This document shows positions 1 through 6,470 of a stretch of 9,593 nucleotides of DNA, one piece after another; positions within the stretch are counted from its first letter, which is position 1; each line of letters opens with the position of its first letter. Source of the DNA: Reyranella sp. (GTDB taxonomy: Bacteria; Pseudomonadota; Alphaproteobacteria; Reyranellales; Reyranellaceae); assembly GCA_030679805.1 (NCBI GenBank), contig JAUXST010000864.1, forward strand, positions 1 to 9,593, given 5' to 3'. The notes beneath the pieces were generated by a model. That model did not search any database. It saw only the letters and a list, made by a program, of their open reading frames with translations, and had not been told where the DNA came from. Position numbers and translations under genes: made by a program.

Positions 1-1
1 G

Positions 2-988
2 CCCGCCCGCCCGGCAGAACGACCCGCCGCGCCCGCGGAAGCTCCCGCTGCGGGACCTGCTGCACCTGTCGTCCAGGCGCCGGTACGTGCGGCATCGGGG
101 CCACCGCGCGCGCCGGGCGAAAAGCCGGTGGCATCGCCCGCGGTGCGGCAGCGTGCGCGCGACGCCGGGGTCGATCTTCGCCAGGTGCGCGGCACCGGGC
201 CGGCCGGGCGCATCGGACATGACGACCTCGACGCCTTTCTGCGCGGCGGGCCGACACCGGGAAGCTCCGCCGGCCGGGTGGCCAATACCGGGATCGAGAC
301 CGTCAAGATCATCGGCCTGCGCCGGCGCATCGCCGAGAAGATGGCGGAGTCGAAACGCCGGGTCGCGCATTTCGCCTACGTCGAGGAAGTCGACGTCACC
401 GCGCTCGAGGAGCTGCGCGCAACCCTCAATGCCGAGAAGCGCCACAACCGGTCGCGGCTCACGCTGATGCCGTTCCTGATGCAGGCGCTGGTGAAGGCGA
501 TCGCCGACTTTCCGGAGGTGAACGCGCTCTATGACGACGAGGCCGGGACGCTCGAACGCCACGGCGGCGTCCATATCGGAATTGCGACGCAGACACCGTC
601 GGGCCTGATGGTGCCGGTGGTGCGCCATTGCGAGGCGCGCGGACTGTGGGACTGCGCGGCGGAAGTGCTGCGTCTCGCCGCGGCGGCGCGCGATGGCACG
701 GCGACCCGCGCCGAACTCGGCGGATCGACCATCACCATCACCAGCCTGGGCGCGCTGGGCGGCATCGCGAGTACGCCGGTGATCAACCGGCCGGAGGTGG
801 CGATCGTCGGCGTCAACAAACAGGTCGTGCGTCCGGTCTGGCAGGGTGCGCAGTTCGTGCCCCGCACCATGATGAATCTGTCGTCCTCGTTCGATCACCG
901 CGTCATCGACGGCTACGTGGCGGCGCGCTTCATCCAGAGTCTGAAGGCCCTGCTCGAAGCACCGGCGACGATTTTCATAGAGGAATGA
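2..988 (+). CDS. bkdB: Branched-chain 2-oxoacid dehydrogenase E2 (lipoamide acyltransferase), 5' truncated
   Basis: This is the E2 core of the branched-chain 2-oxoacid dehydrogenase complex. It transfers the acyl group from lipoyl-lysine to CoA during Val/Leu/Ile breakdown in the cytoplasm. The reading frame is open from base 2, so the start and the N-terminal lipoyl domain lie outside the window; 328 residues are visible. In order they are a Pro/Ala-rich linker (about 1-42), a peripheral subunit-binding domain (about 43-80, with RGTGPAGRI) and the catalytic domain (about 100 to the end). The acyltransferase signature DHRVIDG gives catalytic His299 and Asp303 in visible numbering. The stretch HFAYVEEVDVTALEELR and the TSLGALGG block closely resemble what I recall of Pseudomonas BkdB, which favours branched-chain over pyruvate or acetoin complexes. 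The stop lies one base before the E3 start, as in bkd operons. An internal GTG at 128 is not the real start, because coding sequence continues upstream of it. Confidence 0.9.
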   Translation, partial: PARPAERPAAPAEAPAAGPAAPVVQAPVRAASGPPRAPGEKPVASPAVRQRARDAGVDLRQVRGTGPAGRIGHDDLDAFLRGGPTPGSSAGRVANTGIETVKIIGLRRRIAEKMAESKRRVAHFAYVEEVDVTALEELRATLNAEKRHNRSRLTLMPFLMQALVKAIADFPEVNALYDDEAGTLERHGGVHIGIATQTPSGLMVPVVRHCEARGLWDCAAEVLRLAAAARDGTATRAELGGSTITITSLGALGGIASTPVINRPEVAIVGVNKQVVRPVWQGAQFVPRTMMNLSSSFDHRVIDGYVAARFIQSLKALLEAPATIFIEE

Positions 989-989
989 G

Positions 990-2396
990 ATGGCCGATAT
1001 TTCCGCCAAGGTACTGGTCGTGGGCGGAGGGCCCGGGGGCTACGTCGCGGCGATACGTGGCGGCCAGCTCGGCCTCGACGTCGTTCTGGTCGAGCAGGGC
1101 GGCCCTGAGGGTGGACTGGGCGGCACCTGTCTCAACGTCGGCTGCATTCCGTCGAAGGCCCTCATTCATGCCGCCGATGCTTTCGAGCGCGCGGTCGAGC
1201 AGGCGAAGTCGGCGCCCTTCGGGGTGCGCGTCGAGCGACCGACTCTCGACTTCGTGCGCACGATCGAGTGGAAGGACAGCATCGTCGGCCGCCTCACCGG
1301 TGGCGTCGCCACCCTGCTGAAGCGACACAAGGTCAAGATCCTGCAGGGGCATGCCGAAATGCTCGACGGCAAGACCTGCCGGGTCGAGACCGACACCGGC
1401 CCGCAGACGGTAAGGGCCGAGCATGTCGTGCTGGCGACCGGTTCGGAGTCTACGGCGGTGCCGGCGTTGCCTTTCGGCGACCGCGTCTTCTCCTCGACCG
1501 GGGCCTTGTCGCTGTCGGCGGTTCCCGAACGCCTGGTCGTGGTTGGCGCCGGCTATATCGGGCTGGAACTCGGAACCGCCTTCGCCAAGCTCGGCGCCAA
1601 GGTCTCGGTGGTCGAGGTGGCGGACCGCATCCTGCCGGCGTACGACGCCGAACTCGTCCAGCCAGTGGCCCGCCGCCTGCGGAAGCTCGGGGTCGAGGTC
1701 CTGACCGGTGCACGCGCCATCGGGCTTTCAGAGGCGGGTGATGCCTTGAGGATCGAGCAGGCGGGTGCCGCGGCGCGCGACATCGCGGTCGACAGGATCC
1801 TGGTCGCCGTGGGACGACGCGCCCGTGTCGCGGGCCTCGGCCTCGAACGGCTCGACCTCACCATGGCGGGCGCCTTCGTGCAGATCGACGAGCGCTGCGC
1901 GACGTCGATGCGCAATGTCTGGGCAGTCGGCGACCTTACCGGCGAGCCGATGCTGGCGCATCGCGCCATGGCACAGGGCGCGATGGTCGCCGAAGTGATC
2001 GCCGGCCACCGTCGCGCATTCGATCGAACCGTTGTTCCCGCGGTGTGCTTCACCGATCCGGAGATTGTCACGGTGGGCCTCTCGCCCGATGAGGCAAGGC
2101 GGGGCGGCCAGGAAGTGCACATCGGCACTTTCCCGTTTCGGGCGAACGGCCGGGCGCTGACTCTTGGGGCAGAGGACGGCTTCGTCCGCGTGACGGCGCG
2201 GACCGACAATCATCTGATACTCGGTATCGCCGCCGTGGGTGCCGGCGTCTCCGAACTGGCGGGCGAATTTGGCCTTGCGCTCGAAATGGGCGCGCGGCTC
2301 GAAGACATAAACGGCACCATCCACGCCCATCCGACTCTGGGTGAGGCTCTGCACGAAGCCAGCCTGCGGGCGCTCGGAGAAGCGTTGCATGTCTAG
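990..2396 (+). CDS. lpdA: Dihydrolipoyl dehydrogenase (E3), LpdV-like
   Basis: This FAD flavoprotein reoxidises E2-bound dihydrolipoamide with NAD+, completing the branched-chain keto acid dehydrogenase cycle. It is 468 residues, the usual family length. Visible motifs are the N-terminal FAD Rossmann loop GGGPGGYVAA (12-21), the redox disulfide GGTCLNVGCIPSK with Cys47 and Cys52, the NAD-binding loop GAGYIGLELG in the middle, a second FAD motif AVGDLTG, and the C-terminal dimerisation domain with the catalytic HAHPTLGE block. The ATG at 990 follows the E2 stop by one base and is preceded by a good Shine-Dalgarno, AGAGGA at 979-984. The pair is therefore co-transcribed and probably translationally coupled. 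Position directly after a BkdB-like E2 suggests the complex-specific LpdV type rather than the general E3 shared with pyruvate dehydrogenase. Nothing looks damaged. Confidence 0.95.
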   Translation: MADISAKVLVVGGGPGGYVAAIRGGQLGLDVVLVEQGGPEGGLGGTCLNVGCIPSKALIHAADAFERAVEQAKSAPFGVRVERPTLDFVRTIEWKDSIVGRLTGGVATLLKRHKVKILQGHAEMLDGKTCRVETDTGPQTVRAEHVVLATGSESTAVPALPFGDRVFSSTGALSLSAVPERLVVVGAGYIGLELGTAFAKLGAKVSVVEVADRILPAYDAELVQPVARRLRKLGVEVLTGARAIGLSEAGDALRIEQAGAAARDIAVDRILVAVGRRARVAGLGLERLDLTMAGAFVQIDERCATSMRNVWAVGDLTGEPMLAHRAMAQGAMVAEVIAGHRRAFDRTVVPAVCFTDPEIVTVGLSPDEARRGGQEVHIGTFPFRANGRALTLGAEDGFVRVTARTDNHLILGIAAVGAGVSELAGEFGLALEMGARLEDINGTIHAHPTLGEALHEASLRALGEALHV

Positions 2397-2412
2397 GAGC
2401 GAAGCGGCGGCG

Positions 2413-2424
2413 GCCGGGCCCGGC
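2413..2424. repeat. Perfect 12-bp GC palindrome after lpdA
   Basis: GCCGGGCCCGGC is its own reverse complement and starts 17 bases after the lpdA stop. It has no room for a loop and no following T run, so a terminator role is doubtful. It may simply reflect the high GC content. Confidence 0.35.
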
Positions 2425-2451
2425 TGACACGTAAGGTATGCAGGATCAGAG

Positions 2452-2481
2452 TTGCAGGTTCAGCAGGAAATAGGCTATATT
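2452..2481 (+). promoter_or_regulatory. Possible sigma-70-type promoter in the lpdA-fabI spacer
   Basis: TTGCAG (2452-2457) and TATATT (2476-2481) are separated by 18 bases, in a locally AT-rich patch that stands out from the GC-rich surroundings. No convincing gene lies downstream: the small open frames starting at 2498 and 2505 have non-ATG starts, no ribosome binding site, and run antisense into the 3' end of fabI. If real, it would give a small RNA or a fabI antisense transcript. Chance occurrence is quite possible. Confidence 0.25.
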
Positions 2482-2565
2482 TTCTGTAAGCTGGCGCTTG
2501 GATCGTGCCGGCCTTTTCCGAACAGAGAATAACGACCCGGGACAGGTACTTGGCGATTTCTGGAC

Positions 2566-2607
2566 AAGTGAACAGTCCGGCAAAAGTGACAGACTCGTGT
2601 TCACTTT
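2566..2607. repeat. Three-copy AAGTGA(A)CA repeat forming alternative hairpins
   Basis: Two direct copies, AAGTGAACAGTCCG (from 2566) and AAGTGACAGACTCG (from 2584), are followed by an inverted copy, TGTTCACTTT (2598-2607). The first copy pairs with the inverted copy as a perfect 9-bp stem (2566-2574 with 2598-2606). The second pairs as a 7-bp stem (2583-2589 with 2601-2607). The two pairings share one arm and exclude each other. On the minus strand the shorter stem sits 32 bases after the fabI stop and is followed by only one more T. It could be a weak terminator for convergent transcripts, a binding site, or the remnant of a small mobile element. Confidence 0.5.
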
Positions 2608-2638
2608 GCGCGCGCCTCGGCCTCGACTTGAGGCGGAT

Positions 2639-3544
2639 TTACGCGCCGTTCGGCTCGCCCGAGCCCTGCGGTGGCATGCCCATGGCGTGGTAGCCGGCAT
2701 CGACGTAGTGGACGGTGCCGGTGACGCCCGAGCTCAAGTCTGAAAGATAGTAGAGCGCGGCGCCGCCCACGTCGGTGAGCTCGATGTTGCGGCGGAGCGG
2801 CGAGGCCTCGCGCGAGACGCGATAGACATAGCGGGCGCTGCCGATCACGGCGCCGGCGAGGGTCCGCATCGGGCCGGCCGAGATGGCGTTCACGCGCACG
2901 CCCTGCGGGCCGAGGTCGGCCGCGAGATAGCGCACGCTGGCTTCGAGAGCGGCCTTGGCGATGCCCATGACGTTGTAAGACGGCATTACCCGGACCGCGC
3001 CTTCATAGGTGAGGGTGATCAGGCTGCCACCCTCGGTCATCAGCGGCAGGGCCCGGCGGGCGATGTCGGTGAACGAGAAGCAGGAGATGGTGAGGCTGCG
3101 CTGGAAGTTGGCCTTGCTCGTGTCGACGTAGCGGCCCTTCAGCTCCTCCTTGTCGGAGAAGGCGATCGCATGGACCACGAAATCGAGCCGGCCCCAGTCC
3201 TTCTTCAGGCGGGCGAACAACCGGTCGAGGCTTTCCTCGTTCTCGACATCGGCCTCCTCGACGATCGTGGCGCCGATCTTCTCGACCATCGGCAGAACGC
3301 GCTTGCCGAAAGCGCCGCCCTGGTAGGTGAAGGCCAGTTCCGCGCCGGCCTGGTGCAGCGCCTGGGCGATGCCCCAGGCGATCGAGCGCTCGTTGGCCAC
3401 GCCCATGATCAGGCCGCGCTTGCCGGCCATCAGCTTGGGCACGACCGGGAGGGCCACCGCCCTGGAAACGGCGTGGTCGGACGCCGCGACCGCGGGCGAA
3501 CCGCCGTCGGGGGCCGCGGCGAGGGGGCGACGATCGTCGGGCAT
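2639..3544 (-). CDS. fabI: Enoyl-[ACP] reductase (NADH), FabI, with N-terminal extension
   Basis: FabI reduces trans-2-enoyl-ACP to acyl-ACP with NADH in the last step of each fatty acid elongation cycle. The product is 301 residues, compared with about 260-270 for typical FabI. The fold starts near residue 39 (MAGKRGLIMGVA) with the atypical short-chain dehydrogenase nucleotide motif GVANERSIAWGIA (48-60). The catalytic Tyr-x6-Lys is Tyr190/Lys197 in SYNVMGIAK; Tyr180 matches the second conserved tyrosine. ISAGPMRTLAG and the terminal HYVDAGYHAMGM block are family hallmarks. The extra 38 N-terminal residues are Ala/Pro-rich. I keep the long ATG start because GAGGGA lies just upstream of it, while the internal ATG at 3430 has no visible ribosome binding site. 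It is last in fabA-fabB-fabI, nine bases after fabB. Confidence 0.93.
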   Translation of the reverse strand: MPDDRRPLAAAPDGGSPAVAASDHAVSRAVALPVVPKLMAGKRGLIMGVANERSIAWGIAQALHQAGAELAFTYQGGAFGKRVLPMVEKIGATIVEEADVENEESLDRLFARLKKDWGRLDFVVHAIAFSDKEELKGRYVDTSKANFQRSLTISCFSFTDIARRALPLMTEGGSLITLTYEGAVRVMPSYNVMGIAKAALEASVRYLAADLGPQGVRVNAISAGPMRTLAGAVIGSARYVYRVSREASPLRRNIELTDVGGAALYYLSDLSSGVTGTVHYVDAGYHAMGMPPQGSGEPNGA

Positions 3545-3547
3545 CTG

Positions 3548-3553
3548 TCCCTC
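3548..3553 (-). promoter_or_regulatory. Ribosome binding site deciding the fabI start
   Basis: On the minus strand GAGGGA directly follows the fabB stop and lies three bases before the fabI ATG at 3544; read as AGAGG, the spacing is five. It supports the longer FabI N-terminus and links fabI translation to the end of fabB. Confidence 0.6.
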
Positions 3554-4792
3554 TCAGTGATCGTAGCGCGAGAACACCAGGCAGGCGTTCGTGCCACCGA
3601 AGCCAAAGCTGTTCGACATGACGGTCTCGAGCCCGGCCTTGTCGATTCGCTCGCGGGCGATCGGGTAATCGCCGACGCCGGGATCGATGTTCTCGATATT
3701 GGCCGAGGCGGCGATGAAGTCTTCCTTCAGCATCAGCAGCGAATAGATCGCCTCGTGCGCGCCCGTGGCGCCCTGGCTGTGGCCGGTGAGCGACTTGGTC
3801 GAGCTGACGACCGGTAGTTTGTTGTCTCCGAACGCGGCCCGGATGGCATCGAGTTCGGTCAGATCGCCGACCGGCGTCGAAGTGCCGTGGGTGTTGACGT
3901 AGTCGACCGGCCGGTTGCGCCGCGCCGCGCCCGGAAATCCGTCCAGGGCGAGCTTCATGCAGCGGATCGCGCCTTCGCCGGACGGCGCCACCATGTCGGC
4001 GCCGTCTGACGTGGCGCCATAGCCGATCACCTCGGCGTAGATCTTGGCGCCGCGCGCCTTGGCGACTTCCAGGTCTTCCAGGACGACGATGCCGCCGCCG
4101 CCGGAGATCACGAAGCCGTCGCGGTCGCGGTCGTAGGCCCGGCTCGCCCGCGTCGGCGTGTCGTTGTACTTCGACGACAGGGCGCCCATGGCATCGAACA
4201 GGACGGATAGCGTCCAGTCGAGTTCCTCGCCGCCGCCCGCGAACATGCGGTCGGCCTTGCCGAGCTGGATGCACTCGACGGCATTGCCGATGCAATGCGC
4301 CGAGGTCGAGCATGCCGAGCTGATCGAATAGCTGAGGCCCTTGATCTTGTAGGCGGTCGCGAGATTGGCCGACACCGTGCTCGACATGGCCTTGGGCACC
4401 ATGAAGGGCCCGACTTTCTTGGGGCCCTTCTCCTTGGTGATGAGGGCCGCCTGCACGATCGCGCCGGTGGTCGGGCCGCCCGAGCCCGCGACCACGCCGG
4501 TCCGCGGGTTGGAAATCTCGGCCTCGCTCAACCCGGCGTCGGCGATGGCTTCCTTCATGGCGAGCCAGGCGTAGGCCGCGCCATCGCCCATGAAGCGGCG
4601 CAGACGCCGGTCGACCAGCGCCTCGACGTCGATCTTGAGGGTGCCGGCCACTTGGCTGCGGAAACCGAGGTCGCGGTATTGCGGCACGAGTTCGATGCCG
4701 GATTTGCCTTCCTTCAGCGACGCCGTGACCTCGGCGGCATTGTTGCCGATCGAGGAGACGATGCCGAGGCCGGTGACGACGACGCGCTTCAT
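3554..4792 (-). CDS. fabB: 3-oxoacyl-[ACP] synthase I (FabB-type KAS)
   Basis: This condensing enzyme extends acyl-ACP with malonyl-ACP. With FabA it is expected to commit cis-3-decenoyl-ACP to unsaturated fatty acids. From the ATG at 4792 the protein is 412 residues, close to the roughly 406 of E. coli FabB. The thiolase-fold active site is complete: Cys161 in SSACSTSAHC, His302 in NTHGTSTPVGD, and Lys333 and His338 in STKSLTGHSQG. The glycine-rich GFGGTNACLVF closes the C-terminus. The frame stays open ten codons upstream, but MKRVVVTGLG is the usual KAS N-terminus and its ATG follows the fabA stop by one base (TGACATG). No clear Shine-Dalgarno is seen, so translation probably depends on coupling with fabA. 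A position between fabA and fabI favours FabB over FabF. Confidence 0.93.
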   Translation of the reverse strand: MKRVVVTGLGIVSSIGNNAAEVTASLKEGKSGIELVPQYRDLGFRSQVAGTLKIDVEALVDRRLRRFMGDGAAYAWLAMKEAIADAGLSEAEISNPRTGVVAGSGGPTTGAIVQAALITKEKGPKKVGPFMVPKAMSSTVSANLATAYKIKGLSYSISSACSTSAHCIGNAVECIQLGKADRMFAGGGEELDWTLSVLFDAMGALSSKYNDTPTRASRAYDRDRDGFVISGGGGIVVLEDLEVAKARGAKIYAEVIGYGATSDGADMVAPSGEGAIRCMKLALDGFPGAARRNRPVDYVNTHGTSTPVGDLTELDAIRAAFGDNKLPVVSSTKSLTGHSQGATGAHEAIYSLLMLKEDFIAASANIENIDPGVGDYPIARERIDKAGLETVMSNSFGFGGTNACLVFSRYDH

Positions 4793-4793
4793 G

Positions 4794-5324
4794 TCAGCCC
4801 ACAGCTGCGGCGGGCGCCGCATCCTGGAACAGGCCGACCTTCAGACCGCTTACCTCATAGACTTGCTTGTCATCGGCATGAACGATGCCATCCGCAATGC
4901 CCAAGACCAGCTTACGTAGCATCACGCGCTTGAGATGAACGTGATAGGTGAGCTTCCGTACGGTCGGCACGATCATGCCTGTGAATTTGACCTCACCCAC
5001 GCCGAGTGCTCTCCCGCGGCCTGGTGCTTTCATCCAGCCCAGGAAGAATCCCAGCGCCTGCCACAGAGCATCGAGGGGCAAGCACCCAGGCATGACCGGA
5101 TCCCCCTTGAAGTGGCAGGCGAAAAACCAGAGATCAGGCTTGATATCAAATTCAGCTATGATCTCACCCTTGCCGTACCGGCCGCCCGTATCGTTGATCG
5201 TCACGATGCGGTCGAGCATCAGCATGGGCGGCAACGGCAGTTGCGCGTTCCCGGGCCCGAACAGGTGACCCTTGGCGCATTCGATCAGATCCTCGAAGGT
5301 ATAGCTGTGCTTCTTCTCGCTCAC
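4794..5324 (-). CDS. fabA: 3-hydroxydecanoyl-[ACP] dehydratase/isomerase FabA
   Basis: FabA dehydrates 3-hydroxydecanoyl-ACP and isomerises trans-2- to cis-3-decenoyl-ACP, the branch point for anaerobic-type unsaturated fatty acid synthesis. It has 176 residues (E. coli 172) and a single hot-dog domain. The catalytic pair is His71 in FACHFKGDPVMPGC and Asp85 in LPLDALWQALGFF. GVGEVKFTGMIVP is also typical. The start is GTG at 5324 with GGTGA close upstream; the nearby upstream ATG at 5339 is in another frame and stops at once. It is the first gene of fabA-fabB-fabI, with a plausible promoter upstream. Base use is odd: the 60 bases at 5101-5160 are about 47% GC by hand count, against about 75% at 4081-4140 in fabB. 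Confidence 0.95.
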   Translation of the reverse strand: MSEKKHSYTFEDLIECAKGHLFGPGNAQLPLPPMLMLDRIVTINDTGGRYGKGEIIAEFDIKPDLWFFACHFKGDPVMPGCLPLDALWQALGFFLGWMKAPGRGRALGVGEVKFTGMIVPTVRKLTYHVHLKRVMLRKLVLGIADGIVHADDKQVYEVSGLKVGLFQDAAPAAAVG

Positions 5325-5365
5325 CGTTCACCGTCCCATAGCCGCCCGATAGAAGGATCGGGGCC

Positions 5366-5394
5366 AGAATAGGGATGCCCGGGGTTGAGCGCAA
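5366..5394 (-). promoter_or_regulatory. Predicted fabA operon promoter
   Basis: Read on the minus strand, TTGCGC (5394-5389) and TATTCT (5371-5366) are separated by exactly 17 bases. Transcription would start near 5359 and give a leader of about 35 bases before the fabA GTG. No Irr-box-like palindrome is visible between 5325 and 5461, so direct Irr control of fabA is not supported here. Confidence 0.45.
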
Positions 5395-5461
5395 ACCAGC
5401 ACCCCCGTCGGAGCCCCCGGCCATAACCGGCCCTTTCAATATCCCCCGGCACTGATTACAT

Positions 5462-5881
5462 ATGGGTTCGACCATGCCCGGAACCAGCCTCGATTTTACT
5501 GCCCGCCTCCGAGCGGCCGGCCTGCGCCCGACGCGGCAGCGGGTGGCGCTGGCGCGCCTGCTGTTCGAAGGCGGCCATCGCCATGTGACGGCGGAAAGCC
5601 TTCATGTTGAGGTCAAGTCGGCGCAGATGCCGGTCTCGCTGGCCACGGTCTACAACGCGCTCAATCAGTTCCGCGATGCAGGGTTGCTGCGCGAAGTGGT
5701 CGTTGCCCCCGGCCGGTCCTATTTCGACACCAACACCGGCCATCATCACCACTTCTTCGTCGAGCCGGATGGCGCGCTGCACGATTTTCCCTCCGACAAG
5801 GTGACGATCGCGGGCCTGCCCGCGCCGCCCAAAGGCACGCGCCTGTCGCGCGTCGATGTCATCGTGCGGGTGCGCCGCTAG
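5462..5881 (+). CDS. irr: Irr, Fur-family iron response regulator
   Basis: Irr is the alphaproteobacterial Fur-family repressor/activator that reports iron through haem availability. It accumulates when iron is low and binds ICE (Irr box) operators. The 139-residue product has the Fur winged helix at about 14-80 (LRPTRQRVALARLLF, then VSLATVYNALNQFRDAGLL) and a C-terminal dimerisation half with YFDTNTGHHHHFF. The four-histidine run at 94-97 and this dimerisation block are close to what I recall of rhizobial Irr rather than Fur or Zur. There is no cysteine at all, so it has neither the Cys-Pro haem regulatory motif of Bradyrhizobium Irr nor a cysteine zinc site. The start is uncertain: ATG at 5462 or 5474, neither with a strong ribosome binding site. 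It is divergent from fabA and upstream of a perfect Irr box. Confidence 0.9.
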   Translation: MGSTMPGTSLDFTARLRAAGLRPTRQRVALARLLFEGGHRHVTAESLHVEVKSAQMPVSLATVYNALNQFRDAGLLREVVVAPGRSYFDTNTGHHHHFFVEPDGALHDFPSDKVTIAGLPAPPKGTRLSRVDVIVRVRR

Positions 5882-5909
5882 TTCCCTTTGCTGCGAATCG
5901 ATTGCAGTA

Positions 5910-5926
5910 TTTAGAACTGTTCTAAA
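5910..5926. promoter_or_regulatory. Irr box (ICE operator) upstream of rubrerythrin
   Basis: TTTAGAACTGTTCTAAA is a perfect inverted repeat (8-bp arms, one central base). As I recall the published alphaproteobacterial Irr-box consensus, TTTRGAAYNRTTCYAAA, it matches at every position. It begins 29 bases after the irr stop and ends four bases before the -35 hexamer of the rubrerythrin promoter. That placement could suit repression by steric hindrance or activation from just upstream. Confidence 0.88.
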
Positions 5927-5930
5927 CTCC

Positions 5931-5959
5931 TTGACGGTGCGCCAAACCCGCCCTAAATC
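5931..5959 (+). promoter_or_regulatory. Predicted promoter of the rubrerythrin gene
   Basis: TTGACG (5931-5936) matches the -35 consensus at five of six positions. It is followed after 17 bases by a weaker -10, TAAATC (5954-5959). Transcription would start around 5966, giving a leader of about 40 bases. The Irr box lies immediately upstream. Confidence 0.6.
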
Positions 5960-5968
5960 CTGATCGTG

Positions 5969-5988
5969 GATCGGCGGATGGGCCGATC
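5969..5988 (+). other. 5'-leader hairpin before the rubrerythrin start
   Basis: GATCGGC (5969-5975) and GCCGATC (5982-5988) form a perfect 7-bp stem with a 6-base loop. It ends six bases before the Shine-Dalgarno GGGAG (5994-5998), which has a 7-base spacing to the ATG. At this position it could stabilise the 5' end of the mRNA or tune ribosome access. No known riboswitch is recognised. Confidence 0.45.
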
Positions 5989-6005
5989 GAAGCGGGAGCA
6001 GAACC

Positions 6006-6425
6006 ATGGCAAACCTCAAGGGATCCAAGACCGAAGACAATTTGAAGGCCGCCTTCGCGGGTGAGAGCCAGGCCAACCGCCGGTATCTCTACTTCGCCCA
6101 GAAGGCCGACGTCGAAGGCTACAACGATGTCGCTGCCGTCTTCCGTTCGACGGCCGAAGGCGAAACCGGACATGCGCACGGCCACCTCGAGTTCCTCGAG
6201 GCGGTGGGCGACCCGGCCACCGGGTTGCCGATCGGCGCCACGACGTCGAACCTGAAGGCGGCGATCGCGGGTGAGACGCACGAGTACACCGACATGTACC
6301 CGGGCATGGCGCGCACCGCGCGCGAGGAAGGCATGGCGGAGATCGCTGACTGGTTCGAGACGCTGGCCAAGGCGGAGAAGAGCCACGCCGGCCGCTTCCA
6401 GAAAGCGCTCGACACGATGGCCTGA
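6006..6425 (+). CDS. rbr: Rubrerythrin, short form without rubredoxin domain
   Basis: Rubrerythrins are non-haem diiron ferritin-like proteins; the best studied reduce hydrogen peroxide in the cytoplasm. This 139-residue protein is a single four-helix bundle with every expected ligand: Glu20 (GESQANRRY), Glu53 and His56 (ETGH), Glu90 and Glu93 (GETHEY), and Glu124 and His127 (EKSH). The C-terminal rubredoxin domain with its CxxC pairs, which normally delivers electrons, is absent, and there is no cysteine. An outside electron donor is therefore needed. The ATG has a good Shine-Dalgarno, GGGAG at 5994-5998. An Irr box and a promoter lie upstream, a strong terminator lies just downstream, and the next two genes encode a GlpC-like Fe-S protein and DUF3501. 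The assignment as a rubrerythrin is firm; the substrate is inferred. Confidence 0.92.
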   Translation: MANLKGSKTEDNLKAAFAGESQANRRYLYFAQKADVEGYNDVAAVFRSTAEGETGHAHGHLEFLEAVGDPATGLPIGATTSNLKAAIAGETHEYTDMYPGMARTAREEGMAEIADWFETLAKAEKSHAGRFQKALDTMA

Positions 6426-6443
6426 GCCCTTCGGGCTCGAGTG

Positions 6444-6470
6444 AAGGGGACCCGCACGGGTCCCCTTTTT
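6444..6470 (+). terminator. Intrinsic terminator after rubrerythrin
   Basis: AAGGGGACCC and GGGTCCCCTT form a perfect stem around a GCAC loop, running into TTTTT at 6466-6470. A smaller hairpin, GAGCCC-TTC-GGGCTC (6424-6438), precedes it at the stop codon. It is a textbook Rho-independent terminator and sits between rubrerythrin and the two following genes. Confidence 0.9.

Noticed and set aside
2498..2743. Small plus-strand open frames starting at 2498 and 2505
   Set aside because: They have non-ATG starts, no Shine-Dalgarno, and run antisense into the end of fabI. No recognisable protein sequence.
3003..4313. Long minus-strand open frame (436 codons) across fabI and fabB
   Set aside because: It lies in another frame of two clearly recognised genes and reads as Arg-rich sequence typical of GC-rich shadows.
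5325..5461. Irr autoregulation through an operator before irr
   Set aside because: No TTTAGAA/TTCTAAA-type palindrome was found in this interval. The GGCC-rich inverted sequence at 5417-5432 is short and not Irr-like.
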